The notes beneath the pieces were generated by a model. That model was not told where the DNA came from, did no database searches, and saw nothing but the letters and a program-made list of their open reading frames with translations. Both the position numbers and the translations under genes were made by a program. This document shows positions 46,933 to 55,279 of a stretch of 64,000 bases of DNA, piece after piece. The stretch's first letter is position 1; each line of letters begins with the position of its first letter. Origin of the DNA: Granulicella sp. (lineage in GTDB: Bacteria > Acidobacteriota > Terriglobia > Terriglobales > Acidobacteriaceae); NCBI GenBank assembly GCA_025408425.1, contig JANXYX010000005.1, forward strand, positions 57,652-121,651, in the 5' to 3' direction.

Positions 46933-47219
46933 CACAGTTCATGCCTCTGCGCCGCACAGGCATGAACCGCCACTCTAACGATTGCCTCGACGCTCTCTGG
47001 ACCTCCACCTACTAGGAACTGCTCACCGCCACACTCAACTAGCATCAGCTGTCGCCGCCCACTGAGCGGCAGTGTCTCAACTAGTTGAAGCTGTTTCTGT
47101 TTCGCCATTGGCTTTCCTCGCCATATCCCAAAGCGTGCAAGCAGCCAACCTGCCAACCCCTCTGTATTGATAGGCATCTTCAACGCGGCATTCTGACCTG
47201 TTCGTCTTGTAATTTGCAT
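46932..47219 (-). CDS. fliO: FliO-like flagellar biosynthesis protein
   Basis: 95 residues from the ATG at 47219, with AAGGGA upstream. It is recognised mainly by position, directly before and overlapping fliP, and by the FliO-like core QLQLVETLPLSGRRQLMLVE followed by GGEQFLVGGGPESVEAIVRV. The usual N-terminal membrane helix is weak here (GLAGWLLARFGIW). FliO assists FliP assembly. A divergent, short member of the family. Confidence 0.75.
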   Translation of the reverse strand: MQITRRTGQNAALKMPINTEGLAGWLLARFGIWRGKPMAKQKQLQLVETLPLSGRRQLMLVECGGEQFLVGGGPESVEAIVRVAVHACAAQRHEL

Positions 47220-47251
47220 CGATCCCTTTCCCTGCAACCTAGCGAGAAGTC

Positions 47252-47590
47252 CTAAGCCAGTCTCGTTAACCTCACACCTATCTGCTTATCTACGACCTCA
47301 AACTCACACCATCCCAACTTCACCTGACCCACTACGAGCGGCACGTCTTCAACAACTGGCCAGAGGCTTTCAATCACCTGTCCCGCTTCAAGGCGCAACA
47401 GATCTCGAACCTTGAACTTGCTAAGCGACGTACGAGCAATCAAGGTGATCGGTAAATGAGCTATCACCGGCCACGATGCATGCTCCTCGATTCTTGTCAT
47501 CCATGGAGCCTGCGGCACCAGGCCCGTTTCCTGTACGCCGTACATCAGCGCAGTCTCAGCGGCACGGGTCGCCAGTTCTGTCTTTGACAT
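47252..47590 (-). CDS. Second FliN/SpoA-domain protein (copy 1, upstream of fliO)
   Basis: 112 residues from the ATG at 47590, with GGAG upstream. The C-terminal SpoA domain is clear (WPVIAHLPITLIARTSLSKF, VRDLLRLEAGQVIESLWPVV, VKLGWCEFEVVDKQIGVRLT), while the N-terminal 45 residues are unique. It sits in the fliL-(fliM-fliN)-fliO slot where fliM and fliN usually lie, but fliM itself is far downstream beside another FliN. It could be a true C-ring subunit (heteromeric with the other FliN) or a specialised one (FliY-like). Confidence 0.85.
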   Translation of the reverse strand: MSKTELATRAAETALMYGVQETGLVPQAPWMTRIEEHASWPVIAHLPITLIARTSLSKFKVRDLLRLEAGQVIESLWPVVEDVPLVVGQVKLGWCEFEVVDKQIGVRLTRLA

Positions 47591-47636
47591 TGCTCTCTCC
47601 AAGTCGCTCGATGGTTTCTAGACCAAGAGCAAACAT

Positions 47637-48227
47637 CTATTGCTGCACTAGAAACTCAGTGAAGAACACATCCGCGACCTTTAGCTCAGGATTGTGTTGA
47701 ACCAGCGCAGCCTTTAGCGCCAGCTTCAATTGTTCCTTGCCGTTCGCAGCCAACAGGTCACCAACTGTTTGGTGGCCCAGCACTGCTAGTACTGTGTCGC
47801 GAATCGCAGCCTCGCCTTCAGCCCCACTCCTGGCCTCTTTGGGGTTTTCTTCCTTAATCTTGGATTCTTTTCTTTCATCCGGGTCCACTATGCGAAGTGT
47901 CAAACCCACTCGCAAATACGCCTTACCATCTCCGTCCTCAAGATTCACAACCACTGGCTCCAGTACCAGCTCATGCGTGGTGGGCAAAAGAGCCGGAGCT
48001 GACTTGATTGCGACTGGGGTAGAGGCTGGCAACGTCAGTCGTCCACTCTTGATCAGGTAATACCCTGCTCCACCCAGCAGAGACACCGAAACCACCACCG
48101 CAATAATTACCGCTGCGATCAAAGGCACAATCGCTACTTTTGCTGAACCCACAGCCCGCGCATCAACAATCACTGGTGAACTCGCCATAATGCCTGAACT
48201 CGATGCACCTGAGGTTCCAATCCTCAT
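47637..48227 (-). CDS. fliL: Flagellar basal-body-associated protein FliL
   Basis: About 196 residues. A Ser/Ala-rich N-terminus is followed by one transmembrane helix (about 33-60, VAIVPLIAAVIIAVVVSVSL), a linker and a periplasmic FliL domain (about 85-195) including ELVLEPVVVNLEDGDGKAYL and a C-terminal segment VADVFFTEFLVQ typical of the family. FliL surrounds the stator and affects torque. The ATG at 48188 is an alternative start that trims 13 residues. A lysine- and glutamate-rich insert (about 118-132) is unusual. Confidence 0.9.
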   Translation of the reverse strand: MRIGTSGASSSGIMASSPVIVDARAVGSAKVAIVPLIAAVIIAVVVSVSLLGGAGYYLIKSGRLTLPASTPVAIKSAPALLPTTHELVLEPVVVNLEDGDGKAYLRVGLTLRIVDPDERKESKIKEENPKEARSGAEGEAAIRDTVLAVLGHQTVGDLLAANGKEQLKLALKAALVQHNPELKVADVFFTEFLVQQ

Positions 48228-48352
48228 CACCTCGGCATTAGCAAACTCTTAACTACGGCCTGCGAATTCTGTCAGAGCCTAAACGGCAAAAGGAGGTGAC
48301 CAGGCTCCATCAGCCTTGCACCCCCTCCCACCCGACAGCCTTTGGCAGTCAC

Positions 48353-49579
48353 TTACCGGATCATGCCGATCGTCTCCTGGGTAACCGTATCAAACGCAGT
48401 AACTGTCTTTGAGTTGGCTTCAAACGCTCGTTGCGCGACAATCAGGTTGGCAAACTCAGTAGAAATATCAACATTGGATTGCTCCAATGCGCTGTCTTGG
48501 ATCGAAGCGCGGCCACCAGCTCCTGCTACCCCGACGCTTGCAAGGCCAGATGCTGCCGTAGTTTTGAAGTTGTTATTCCCAGCCAAGACTAGCCCCTGTT
48601 CATTTGCTACCGAAGCAACCGCTACTTGACCGACAGCTGACGTCTGTCCATTGCTGAACGAAGCTGTAATCACTCCACTCCCGTCTACCGAAAAACTCTG
48701 GTAAACTCCGCTCGCGCATCCATCCTGACTAGTTCCGGTAGTAGACGATGTCGCCGTGGATTGCGCAATGGTTGGGTTGCCACTGGCGTCATAAAGATTC
48801 CAGTTGAAGCTCAGGTTACTTGCTCCATCTGCCATGCCAGTAAAACTGATACCAGTGACATTCGCTGCAGGCGCTGTCAGCATGCCGGCTGAGTCGAAAT
48901 TCAAGGCCCCTGTATTGTTAGTAGCTCCTGATGCATCTCCGGCTGGCAGCGCCACCGCGTAGCCCCAGGCATTAGCTCCAGTCTTTGTATAGGTAATCGT
49001 CGCAGCGTGAGTCTGTCCCAACGAATCGTACATCGTCAACGGAGTAGAAAACTGTGTCCCCACCGAAGCTCCAGCATTCAAGTTAGCTGTAAGTCCGACG
49101 TTCTGTGTAGCTCTTGCGGATTGAGTCGTGCCAACCGGAAGTTGTAACGAAGATATCGAGCTATTTGAATTGATCAAACCATTCGCAGCCCCATAGCCCA
49201 TCACTCTTGCGCCATCCACAGTGGTCAAATTGCCGGAGGCATCCAGTTGAAAGTTGCCAGCTCGCGTTAGTGATTGAACGCCGCCTTGCTGCACTACAAA
49301 AAATCCATCCCCACTCAATGCCATATCCGTTGAGTTTCCAGTCGTAGATAGACTCCCTTGCAAAAAGCTAGTCGCCGTTCCAGACACCTTTGTTCCTACG
49401 CCCACCTGAATTGCGTTGTTTGAGCCAGAAGTGCCAATCTGCTGGTAAAACAGATCTTCAAAAGAAGTGCTCTGCTTCTTGAACGCTGTTGTGTTTAAAT
49501 TCGCAAGATTATTACCCACCGTATTCAGTGCAACTGTGTCAGCCTGTAATCCTGTCAACGCAATCGAAAATGATGCCAT
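48353..49579 (-). CDS. flgE: Flagellar hook protein FlgE
   Basis: 408 residues, close to the family norm. The N-terminal rod/hook motif is SIALTGLQADTVALNTVGNN followed by LANLNTTAFKKQST, and the C-terminal hook motif is SNVDISTEFANLIVAQRAFE followed by ANSKTVTAFDTVTQETIGMI. The central part (about 110-330) is Ser/Thr/Gly-rich surface domain. It is secreted by the type III apparatus and polymerises into the hook under the FlgD cap. It follows flgD directly. Confidence 0.95.
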   Translation of the reverse strand: MASFSIALTGLQADTVALNTVGNNLANLNTTAFKKQSTSFEDLFYQQIGTSGSNNAIQVGVGTKVSGTATSFLQGSLSTTGNSTDMALSGDGFFVVQQGGVQSLTRAGNFQLDASGNLTTVDGARVMGYGAANGLINSNSSISSLQLPVGTTQSARATQNVGLTANLNAGASVGTQFSTPLTMYDSLGQTHAATITYTKTGANAWGYAVALPAGDASGATNNTGALNFDSAGMLTAPAANVTGISFTGMADGASNLSFNWNLYDASGNPTIAQSTATSSTTGTSQDGCASGVYQSFSVDGSGVITASFSNGQTSAVGQVAVASVANEQGLVLAGNNNFKTTAASGLASVGVAGAGGRASIQDSALEQSNVDISTEFANLIVAQRAFEANSKTVTAFDTVTQETIGMIR

Positions 49580-49675
49580 TTTTATCCCCTTTGTGGTTCC
49601 TGGTTAGTAATTCGCCGCGCTGCACGTTCTCATGTCGTTCAGCATCCAAATGACGTTGTATTTCCGGTCGTGCCT

Positions 49676-50011
49676 CTACGCAGCTGTGGTCACACCTGTC
49701 GGCTCGATCGTTGTCAATCCCTGGTTGATCTGAATCAACTGCTGCAGGCTGTTCACTCCAACCAATTGCTGCACATAGGCATTAGGATCCGTCGGCTGCG
49801 TTGGATCCTGATTCTTCAACTCACTTACCAGCAGCGTTAGAAAGTCGCTCGAAGTAATAGTCGAGGCTCCCACAGTAGCTGTTTTTCCGGTAGTCGTTGT
49901 TGCGACAGTAGCAGCACGCGCCGCCGCTCCTTGGGGCAAAAGCGCTGAGCTTATCCTCGCCCCTGCGGCGGATCCTGCTACTGAAACTAGGTTGCTCACC
50001 AAACTATTCAT
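49676..50011 (-). CDS. flgD: Minimal flagellar hook cap protein FlgD
   Basis: 111 residues from the second ATG at 50011, with AAGGAGAG six bases upstream. The FlgD N-terminal signature is present: SSDFLTLLVSELKNQDPTQP followed by TDPNAYVQQLVGVNSLQQLI. The protein ends about 18 residues later, so the FnIII/Tudor-like C-terminal domains of the usual ~220-residue FlgD are absent. It is followed directly by flgE and preceded by fliK, the expected gene order. It appears intact and not truncated by a frameshift. Confidence 0.88.
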   Translation of the reverse strand: MNSLVSNLVSVAGSAAGARISSALLPQGAAARAATVATTTTGKTATVGASTITSSDFLTLLVSELKNQDPTQPTDPNAYVQQLVGVNSLQQLIQINQGLTTIEPTGVTTAA

Positions 50012-50073
50012 CGCCATCTCTCCTTAAGTTCTTCGTGCTATTTGTTTGACACTCGTGAATTACACTACCCCTG

Positions 50074-51603
50074 TCACACTCTTACGTTTAGCCAGCCTCC
50101 TATGTTGCCGTACACTCCCAGCTGCAGACCTACACTGTCCGTTCCGCTATACGACGAAGCTTCCTCGCCATCGCCCCAGGGCTCAACCTCAGTCTCCCCA
50201 TGTCGTCGATCAGACAGACCACTGTCGCGCGCTCCCGCCCCATCTCCTGAGTCGCTGCTCGCTTCCCCCGGCAGCGAGGAGCCACCAGCGCTCTTTTCGA
50301 CCACCACAGAATGTACCGCAACTCGCTCCTCTTGCAGATAGCTAGCCAAGGCAGGCAATTCTCTGTGCAGCATCTCCTGTCCAGCGTTTGAGCGAGCCGA
50401 CAACGAGGCCGTGACCACGTTGCCGTCCACTTCCGCGCGAATCTTCAACCACCCGTGTGAACCGTTCGCGACTCCTACTTCAAGACTGTGTGGAGACGTT
50501 ACGATAATCCCTTGATTAGCACTGTCTCCCCGTTCATATCCACTTCGGACGGAGGAACCCGCTGTCAACGGCCCTGCTCTTTCAGCCTCAGCCGCGACTG
50601 AAGTATTTGTTGGACCAGCCGCTGTCACGTCAGGCCGCTCTGGTCTCACCGCAACATGTGCCCTTGCCACCACTCCCGTTACTCCTGGAGTCTCGACTTT
50701 AGTGACAAGAACATCTGCTTGACCAGAGTCCCTTCCAACCGCAGTAGTTCCGATAGCGCCTGCCTGTCCCGCTACCACCGGCCGCCCGGCTATAACGGTT
50801 TCATCAGAAGGCTTAGGAATGTGCTTCCCGCCCGGATCTGCAATTAGCTTGCCTGAGCCGACCGCCCTGGTCGCAACCTGGTCAGCCTTTACACCGCTTC
50901 TTCCATTGCCGTCGGACCCCTCGTCGGTTCCACCCAGCGCCTTAGCTATCAGACCAGAACTACCTGAAGCCGCTCCCACAGATGTAGCAAGCAAGCTAGC
51001 CCGCTCAGCCGACGCCGCCTCGTCAGGGATCTGGGCCAGCGTAGAAAGAGCTTCAGCTTCGACACTCCTAGGCCCTTCATGATTTCCTGGCTGCTTCGTC
51101 TGAAATATTTCTCGCTCCTTAACTCCGCCGATCGAAGCAGAAGTCACACCTTCCAAATGAAGGCGATGAGGTACCGGTTTACCTCCAGAGGTTCTTCCAG
51201 CCATAATTATTGGAACCACATCATGAGCAGTTCGGTTGCTAACCTGCCTACCCTTCACAACAGTTGTAAATCGTTCCTTCGGTACACTGTTTTCCGCAGC
51301 CGACCTAATTTCAGAAGCTTCCGCAGCCTGAACTGTGTCTTCCTTGACTACCCATTCGCCTGCACTGTGAAGGTCAGAGGTGCGCGTGCTTGACGATCCG
51401 AACGTATTCGTTGCTCGTGAAACTCCACGATTTTGCAAGGATGCCTCTGTCAATTCCATCTGCGATCCCATGAGAGATCTCGTGACCAAACATTCTTCGA
51501 GCCTAGTTGCAAACGACGTGCTTCCACCCACGTCACTCATCGAAGGTTCTTTTTCATCCGTATGCTCGGGTCGCCGCGATATCTCAGATGTCAAAGTCAC
51601 CAT
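50074..51603 (-). CDS. fliK: Flagellar hook-length control protein FliK
   Basis: 509 residues, mostly low-similarity Ser/Ala/Gly-rich sequence, as in other FliK proteins. The C-terminal third contains a Flg_hook-like domain (about 370-455, SLEVGVANGSHGWLKIRAEV, NVVTASLSARSNAGQEMLHR, ELPALASYLQEERVAVHSVV) that contacts FlhB. Its position between fliJ and flgD supports the call. It is secreted as a molecular ruler. A candidate sigma-54 promoter lies upstream. Confidence 0.82.
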   Translation of the reverse strand: MVTLTSEISRRPEHTDEKEPSMSDVGGSTSFATRLEECLVTRSLMGSQMELTEASLQNRGVSRATNTFGSSSTRTSDLHSAGEWVVKEDTVQAAEASEIRSAAENSVPKERFTTVVKGRQVSNRTAHDVVPIIMAGRTSGGKPVPHRLHLEGVTSASIGGVKEREIFQTKQPGNHEGPRSVEAEALSTLAQIPDEAASAERASLLATSVGAASGSSGLIAKALGGTDEGSDGNGRSGVKADQVATRAVGSGKLIADPGGKHIPKPSDETVIAGRPVVAGQAGAIGTTAVGRDSGQADVLVTKVETPGVTGVVARAHVAVRPERPDVTAAGPTNTSVAAEAERAGPLTAGSSVRSGYERGDSANQGIIVTSPHSLEVGVANGSHGWLKIRAEVDGNVVTASLSARSNAGQEMLHRELPALASYLQEERVAVHSVVVEKSAGGSSLPGEASSDSGDGAGARDSGLSDRRHGETEVEPWGDGEEASSYSGTDSVGLQLGVYGNIGGWLNVRV

Positions 51604-51634
51604 CTCTTCTACTCCTCAGTCTCATCTCGAGAAA

Positions 51635-51650
51635 TGCAGGTCAGTGGCCA
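51635..51650 (-). promoter_or_regulatory. Candidate sigma-54 promoter before fliK
   Basis: The minus strand reads TGGCCACTGACCTGCA, which has the GG-N10-GC spacing and 4 of 5 bases of the -12 element TTGCA. TGGC of the -24 element matches. The predicted start is near 51625, 22 bp before the fliK start. A sigma-54 activator is encoded in the same locus. Confidence 0.4.
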
Positions 51651-51679
51651 AATTAGCGAGCGCGTTAATTAGCGTTAGC

Positions 51680-52138
51680 TCACCCTCCGCCGGGCCTTCG
51701 CTCCATCCATCGTCTTCGTGCTAGAAATCGATCATCTGCCACGGCTTGTATGCGTCTTCCATCAGCGATCTCAGCGTTCGCCGATGCATCGTTCCGCAGT
51801 CGCTTCATCTGCTCGCTCTCAATCCTGCTTGCTTGGTACTCGCTTTCTGCTTCTGCACACGATCTCTCCTGCTCATTCCGGAACGCCCGTAGCCTTGCAC
51901 CTCGGCGACCCGTGATTGCCACATCAGTCTCCGCAAGTCTGGCCTCCATCTGGTTTCCCTCCAAGAGAGCAGCACAACCAGCTTCGCGTGCCGCCTGTAG
52001 TATCCCAGCCTGCCTCTGTATAGCCAATTCCGTCCCACGCAATGCCGACAGCTGCCTCTGTAATTCAGCCGAGCGTACAAACTCAATGGCCCCATACAGT
52101 GTTGTCAGCCGCGTCAGCATTTCAATCCGTCGTCGCAT
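51680..52138 (-). CDS. fliJ: Flagellar export chaperone FliJ
   Basis: 152 residues, almost entirely charged and helical (long coiled coil, Arg/Glu/Ala-rich), with RLTTLYGAIEFVRSAELQRQ at the N-terminus. No strong sequence motif exists in this family. The identification rests on coiled-coil character, length and its place directly after fliI (3-bp gap). FliJ links FliI ATPase to FlhA. Confidence 0.85.
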   Translation of the reverse strand: MRRRIEMLTRLTTLYGAIEFVRSAELQRQLSALRGTELAIQRQAGILQAAREAGCAALLEGNQMEARLAETDVAITGRRGARLRAFRNEQERSCAEAESEYQASRIESEQMKRLRNDASANAEIADGRRIQAVADDRFLARRRWMERRPGGG

Positions 52139-52141
52139 CCT

Positions 52142-53455
52142 TTACAACTCAAGAGCGCTTAGCTGCGCCACTGTCTGCTCCATCGTGACGCGCTCAGCGC
52201 TTGCCTGTTCAAGAAACCCTCGTAACTGTGGCAGCGCTTGCAAAGCACGGTCTAGTTCCTCATCGTTCCCAGGCTTATATGCTCCAATCCGTACCAGATC
52301 TTCCGATCGCGTGTGCGCTGCAAGAAGCCGTCGCACCACGGCTGCCCGCCCTCGATGTTCATCCGTTGTAACTGCCGGCATTAGTCTGCTCAGCGAATCC
52401 AATACATTAACAGGAGGGTACTGTCCGGCGGCAGCCAGTGACCGGGACAATACGATGTGTCCATCCAGTAACGACCGCACCGAGTCCACTACCGGATCCT
52501 GCTGATCGTCCCCCTCCATCAGCACCGTATAAAACGCAGTAATGCTTCCGGTCCTAAAGTTGCCCGCCCTCTCTACCAACTTAGCTAGTCGAGTAAACAC
52601 GGAAGGGGTATACCCTTTGCTGGCCGGAGGCTCTCCCGCTGCAAGTCCCAACTCTCGTGCTGCCATCGCATAGCGAGTAAGCGAGTCCAGCACCAGCAGC
52701 ACGTGCTTGCCTTGCGAGGCGTAATACTCCGCAACTGCTGTCGCTGCCATCGCCGCCCTCATACGTAGCAGCGGACTCTGATCCGAAGTCGACACCAGCA
52801 CTACCGATCGCCGCAGCCCTTCCTCGCCCAAGGAATCTTCGACAAACTCTTTCACCTCCCGCCCACGTTCCCCCACCAGCCCAACTACTGTTATGTCAGC
52901 CGCAGTATTTCGAGTCATCATCCCAATCAGAGTGCTTTTTCCCACTCCCGATCCACCAAATATTCCAACCCTTTGCCCACGTCCCACCGTCAGCATTCCG
53001 TCGATCACCCGCAACCCAGTTTGCAGTGGATCCTTGATTGGCTCACGCTCCATTGGGCCCGGCATCGTACCCTCCAGGGGCCACGTCTGCAGCACCCGCG
53101 GCGCAGCCCTGCCATCCAGCGGAACCCCTAGAGCATTCAGTATTCGTCCTGTCATATGCTCCCCAACTCCCAGCCCAGGAGTAACCCCCATCGACAGCAC
53201 CGTATCCCCGTAGCGAATCCCCTGTGTCGCTTCCAATGGCATAGCCAACACGTGCCGTCCTCTAAATCCGATCACCTCCGCCCGATGACGTCCCCCCCTA
53301 CCATCCAATATCTCGCAGCACTCACCCACCGAACATGGCGGCCCCTCCGCCTCCACCGTCAGTCCATTCGCTTCAACCACCCGCCCGCTCCAACGCCAGC
53401 AGGGTCGAGAAGCCAGTTGCTTGAAATATGACTCGAGACCAGCTCCTTCCACCAT
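52142..53455 (-). CDS. fliI: Flagellum-specific ATPase FliI
   Basis: 437 residues, normal length. Walker A is GIFGGSGVGKSTLIGMM (about 164-180). Walker B is in KHVLLVLDSLTRYAMAAREL, and the type III ATPase signature is SLLDGHIVLSRSLAAAGQYP followed by PVNVLDSLSRLMP. It forms the hexameric ATPase of the export apparatus, regulated by FliH. The start overlaps the fliH stop by one base (TAATG). Confidence 0.96.
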   Translation of the reverse strand: MVEGAGLESYFKQLASRPCWRWSGRVVEANGLTVEAEGPPCSVGECCEILDGRGGRHRAEVIGFRGRHVLAMPLEATQGIRYGDTVLSMGVTPGLGVGEHMTGRILNALGVPLDGRAAPRVLQTWPLEGTMPGPMEREPIKDPLQTGLRVIDGMLTVGRGQRVGIFGGSGVGKSTLIGMMTRNTAADITVVGLVGERGREVKEFVEDSLGEEGLRRSVVLVSTSDQSPLLRMRAAMAATAVAEYYASQGKHVLLVLDSLTRYAMAARELGLAAGEPPASKGYTPSVFTRLAKLVERAGNFRTGSITAFYTVLMEGDDQQDPVVDSVRSLLDGHIVLSRSLAAAGQYPPVNVLDSLSRLMPAVTTDEHRGRAAVVRRLLAAHTRSEDLVRIGAYKPGNDEELDRALQALPQLRGFLEQASAERVTMEQTVAQLSALEL

Positions 53456-54207
53456 TACGCAGGCCTCTGCTGGAGCAAGTCAAAAAAACCTCTTTCAATC
53501 TCCGCCAACTGCGCTGCAACGCCAAGCTCAACTCTGCCGACACTCGTCTCCAGAACACAGTCGCCTGTCTGTTGACGTGAGTCTCCAAGCACTTTCACGT
53601 CCGCAGCCTCTGCCTCTTCTATCAATCTTCTCCATGCACTCTCGTCGGACATCGGCACTCGCAATAGAACACCGCTCTCGTCTGCAACCTTCCCCAGCGC
53701 AACCTTCACCACAGCCTGTAAAAGCAGCGGATCCAGCCGCACTTCACGATGCAGTATTCGTGCCGCAATCTCCAGTGCCAGCTTTACCACTTCACCTTCC
53801 ACCGCTGAAAAGTAACTCTCCCGCTCTTCTTTGAATCGGCTAACTGTCCGGATCACAAGCGCTTTCTCTGCAGCCACTCGCTCCGCGAATTCGTTCTCAA
53901 GATCCCCACGACCCTCCAGTCGACCGGCCGTATAGGCTGCTGCAAGTTCCTCTCCATGCCGCGTAGCATCAGGCTCCCCTCGTAGCCCCGTAGCCGCCAA
54001 CTCGTCTTCTAGACACAAAGCGTTCGCTAGATTGCTCACGGTCGCGCAATCGGCCACAGTTCCTGCTTGCAGCATCTCGACAGCTTCGAATTGCAATCGC
54101 GAAATATGTTTGCCGCCTCCAATCTTCGCCATCAGTGGCCCGGGGGAGAACACCAAAGCCTCCACTCCAGGGCGAACCTGTACCTGTTGCTCAGATTGCA
54201 AAGTCAT
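53455..54207 (-). CDS. fliH: Flagellar assembly protein FliH
   Basis: About 250 residues from the ATG at 54207 (GAGG six bases upstream). It starts inside the fliG end (17-bp overlap). A charged helical N-terminal half with RLEGRGDLENEFAERVAAEK is followed by a FliH/SctL/HrpE-like C-terminal domain (about 120-250) with EGEVVKLALEIAARILHREV and LLRVPMSDESAWRRLIEEAE. FliH binds FliI and restrains its ATPase. The call rests on domain similarity and on the fliF-fliG-fliH-fliI order. Confidence 0.92.
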   Translation of the reverse strand: MTLQSEQQVQVRPGVEALVFSPGPLMAKIGGGKHISRLQFEAVEMLQAGTVADCATVSNLANALCLEDELAATGLRGEPDATRHGEELAAAYTAGRLEGRGDLENEFAERVAAEKALVIRTVSRFKEERESYFSAVEGEVVKLALEIAARILHREVRLDPLLLQAVVKVALGKVADESGVLLRVPMSDESAWRRLIEEAEAADVKVLGDSRQQTGDCVLETSVGRVELGVAAQLAEIERGFFDLLQQRPA

Positions 54208-55279
54208 CGTCCGCCTCAATTCTCAGGATGATCTTTCCATCGTTCTCCATCTTCTGTGCCAAGGCCAATAGCTCCAGTTTTGCAGCAGCGACATCCCTGC
54301 TTCGCACTGGCCCCATTGCTTCCAAATCCTCCTTCAGCATCTCCACCGCTCTCGAACTCATCGCCTGAAATAGGTGGGCCTTAATGTCCTCCTGCGCTCC
54401 CTTCAGCGCTAGTGTCAGCACCCTCTTGTCGGCTGCACTAACCAGCTCCCGAATACTTTGGGCTGGCACCGTCAACAGATCATCGAAGGTAAACATAAGG
54501 CTCCGGATGCTGATCGCCAGCTGTGGCTCTTTTTCTTCAATCGTCTCAAGAATATCCTTACTGGCTCCCTGTTCCATTCCGTTCAAAATATCTGCCACAG
54601 CCTTGAAGCCCGAGTAAGTCTTTCTTCCATTCGATCCCAGACTCTCCATCCGTTTATGCAGTACAACCGCCACTTTCTGAGCCATCTCTGGTGAGAACTG
54701 CCGCATCGCCGCAAGCTTTCGAACCGCATCCACTCGCATCGACTCCTGCATATGCATCAGAACCGTAGAGCCACGCTTCGCCTCCAGATGTGCCAGAACC
54801 AATGCCACGGTCTGCGGATGTTCTCTTTCTAAGAACTTGCTTAATTGTTGCGGCTCCATTCTCTGCAACATTGCGAGGTCACCCGTCGATCGCTCGCGAA
54901 CATTCGCCATCTGTGCCAGCAACTGCTGTGCCTTCTGAGCCCCAAACGCTTCTGTAAGTAGTTTCGAGGCATATTCTGGGCCGCCCCTTACGATGTACTG
55001 CTGAGTCTCCAGCAAACCGTAAAACTCAGTCAGCACTTGCGTCAGTTGCGTTGCTGGAACCGCCCCAACCTTACTGATTTCATCCGTCACCCGTTGCACA
55101 TCCTGCTCTGACAGGCTCTGAAATAACATCTTCGCAAGCTCATCCCCCAGAGCCACCATTAGGATCGCGGCCTTTCGCAATCCCGATACTTCCGCCGGTG
55201 CAAACCCTGCCTCCGCCGGCAGTATCAACGCGCCTTGCCTGCGTCGCACCACACCGCTCGCCTGCGCTACTACTGCCAT
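54191..55279 (-). CDS. fliG: Flagellar motor switch protein FliG
   Basis: 362 residues from the ATG at 55279. The fliF stop overlaps this start (TAATG). FliG motifs include GLRKAAILMVALGDELAKML, EQDVQRVTDEISKVG, the middle-domain EHPQTVALVLAHLEAKRGST (EHPQ motif) and the C-terminal MFTFDDLLTVPAQSIRELVS, with the conserved charged torque helix region KADKRVL-like and SSRAVEMLKEDLEAMGPVRS. FliG couples the MS ring to the stator. Confidence 0.96.
   Translation of the reverse strand: MAVVAQASGVVRRRQGALILPAEAGFAPAEVSGLRKAAILMVALGDELAKMLFQSLSEQDVQRVTDEISKVGAVPATQLTQVLTEFYGLLETQQYIVRGGPEYASKLLTEAFGAQKAQQLLAQMANVRERSTGDLAMLQRMEPQQLSKFLEREHPQTVALVLAHLEAKRGSTVLMHMQESMRVDAVRKLAAMRQFSPEMAQKVAVVLHKRMESLGSNGRKTYSGFKAVADILNGMEQGASKDILETIEEKEPQLAISIRSLMFTFDDLLTVPAQSIRELVSAADKRVLTLALKGAQEDIKAHLFQAMSSRAVEMLKEDLEAMGPVRSRDVAAAKLELLALAQKMENDGKIILRIEADDDFAI

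Noticed and set aside
48231..48352. Sigma-54 promoter before fliL
   Set aside because: Scanning by eye for GG-N10-GC on the minus strand found no acceptable site here.
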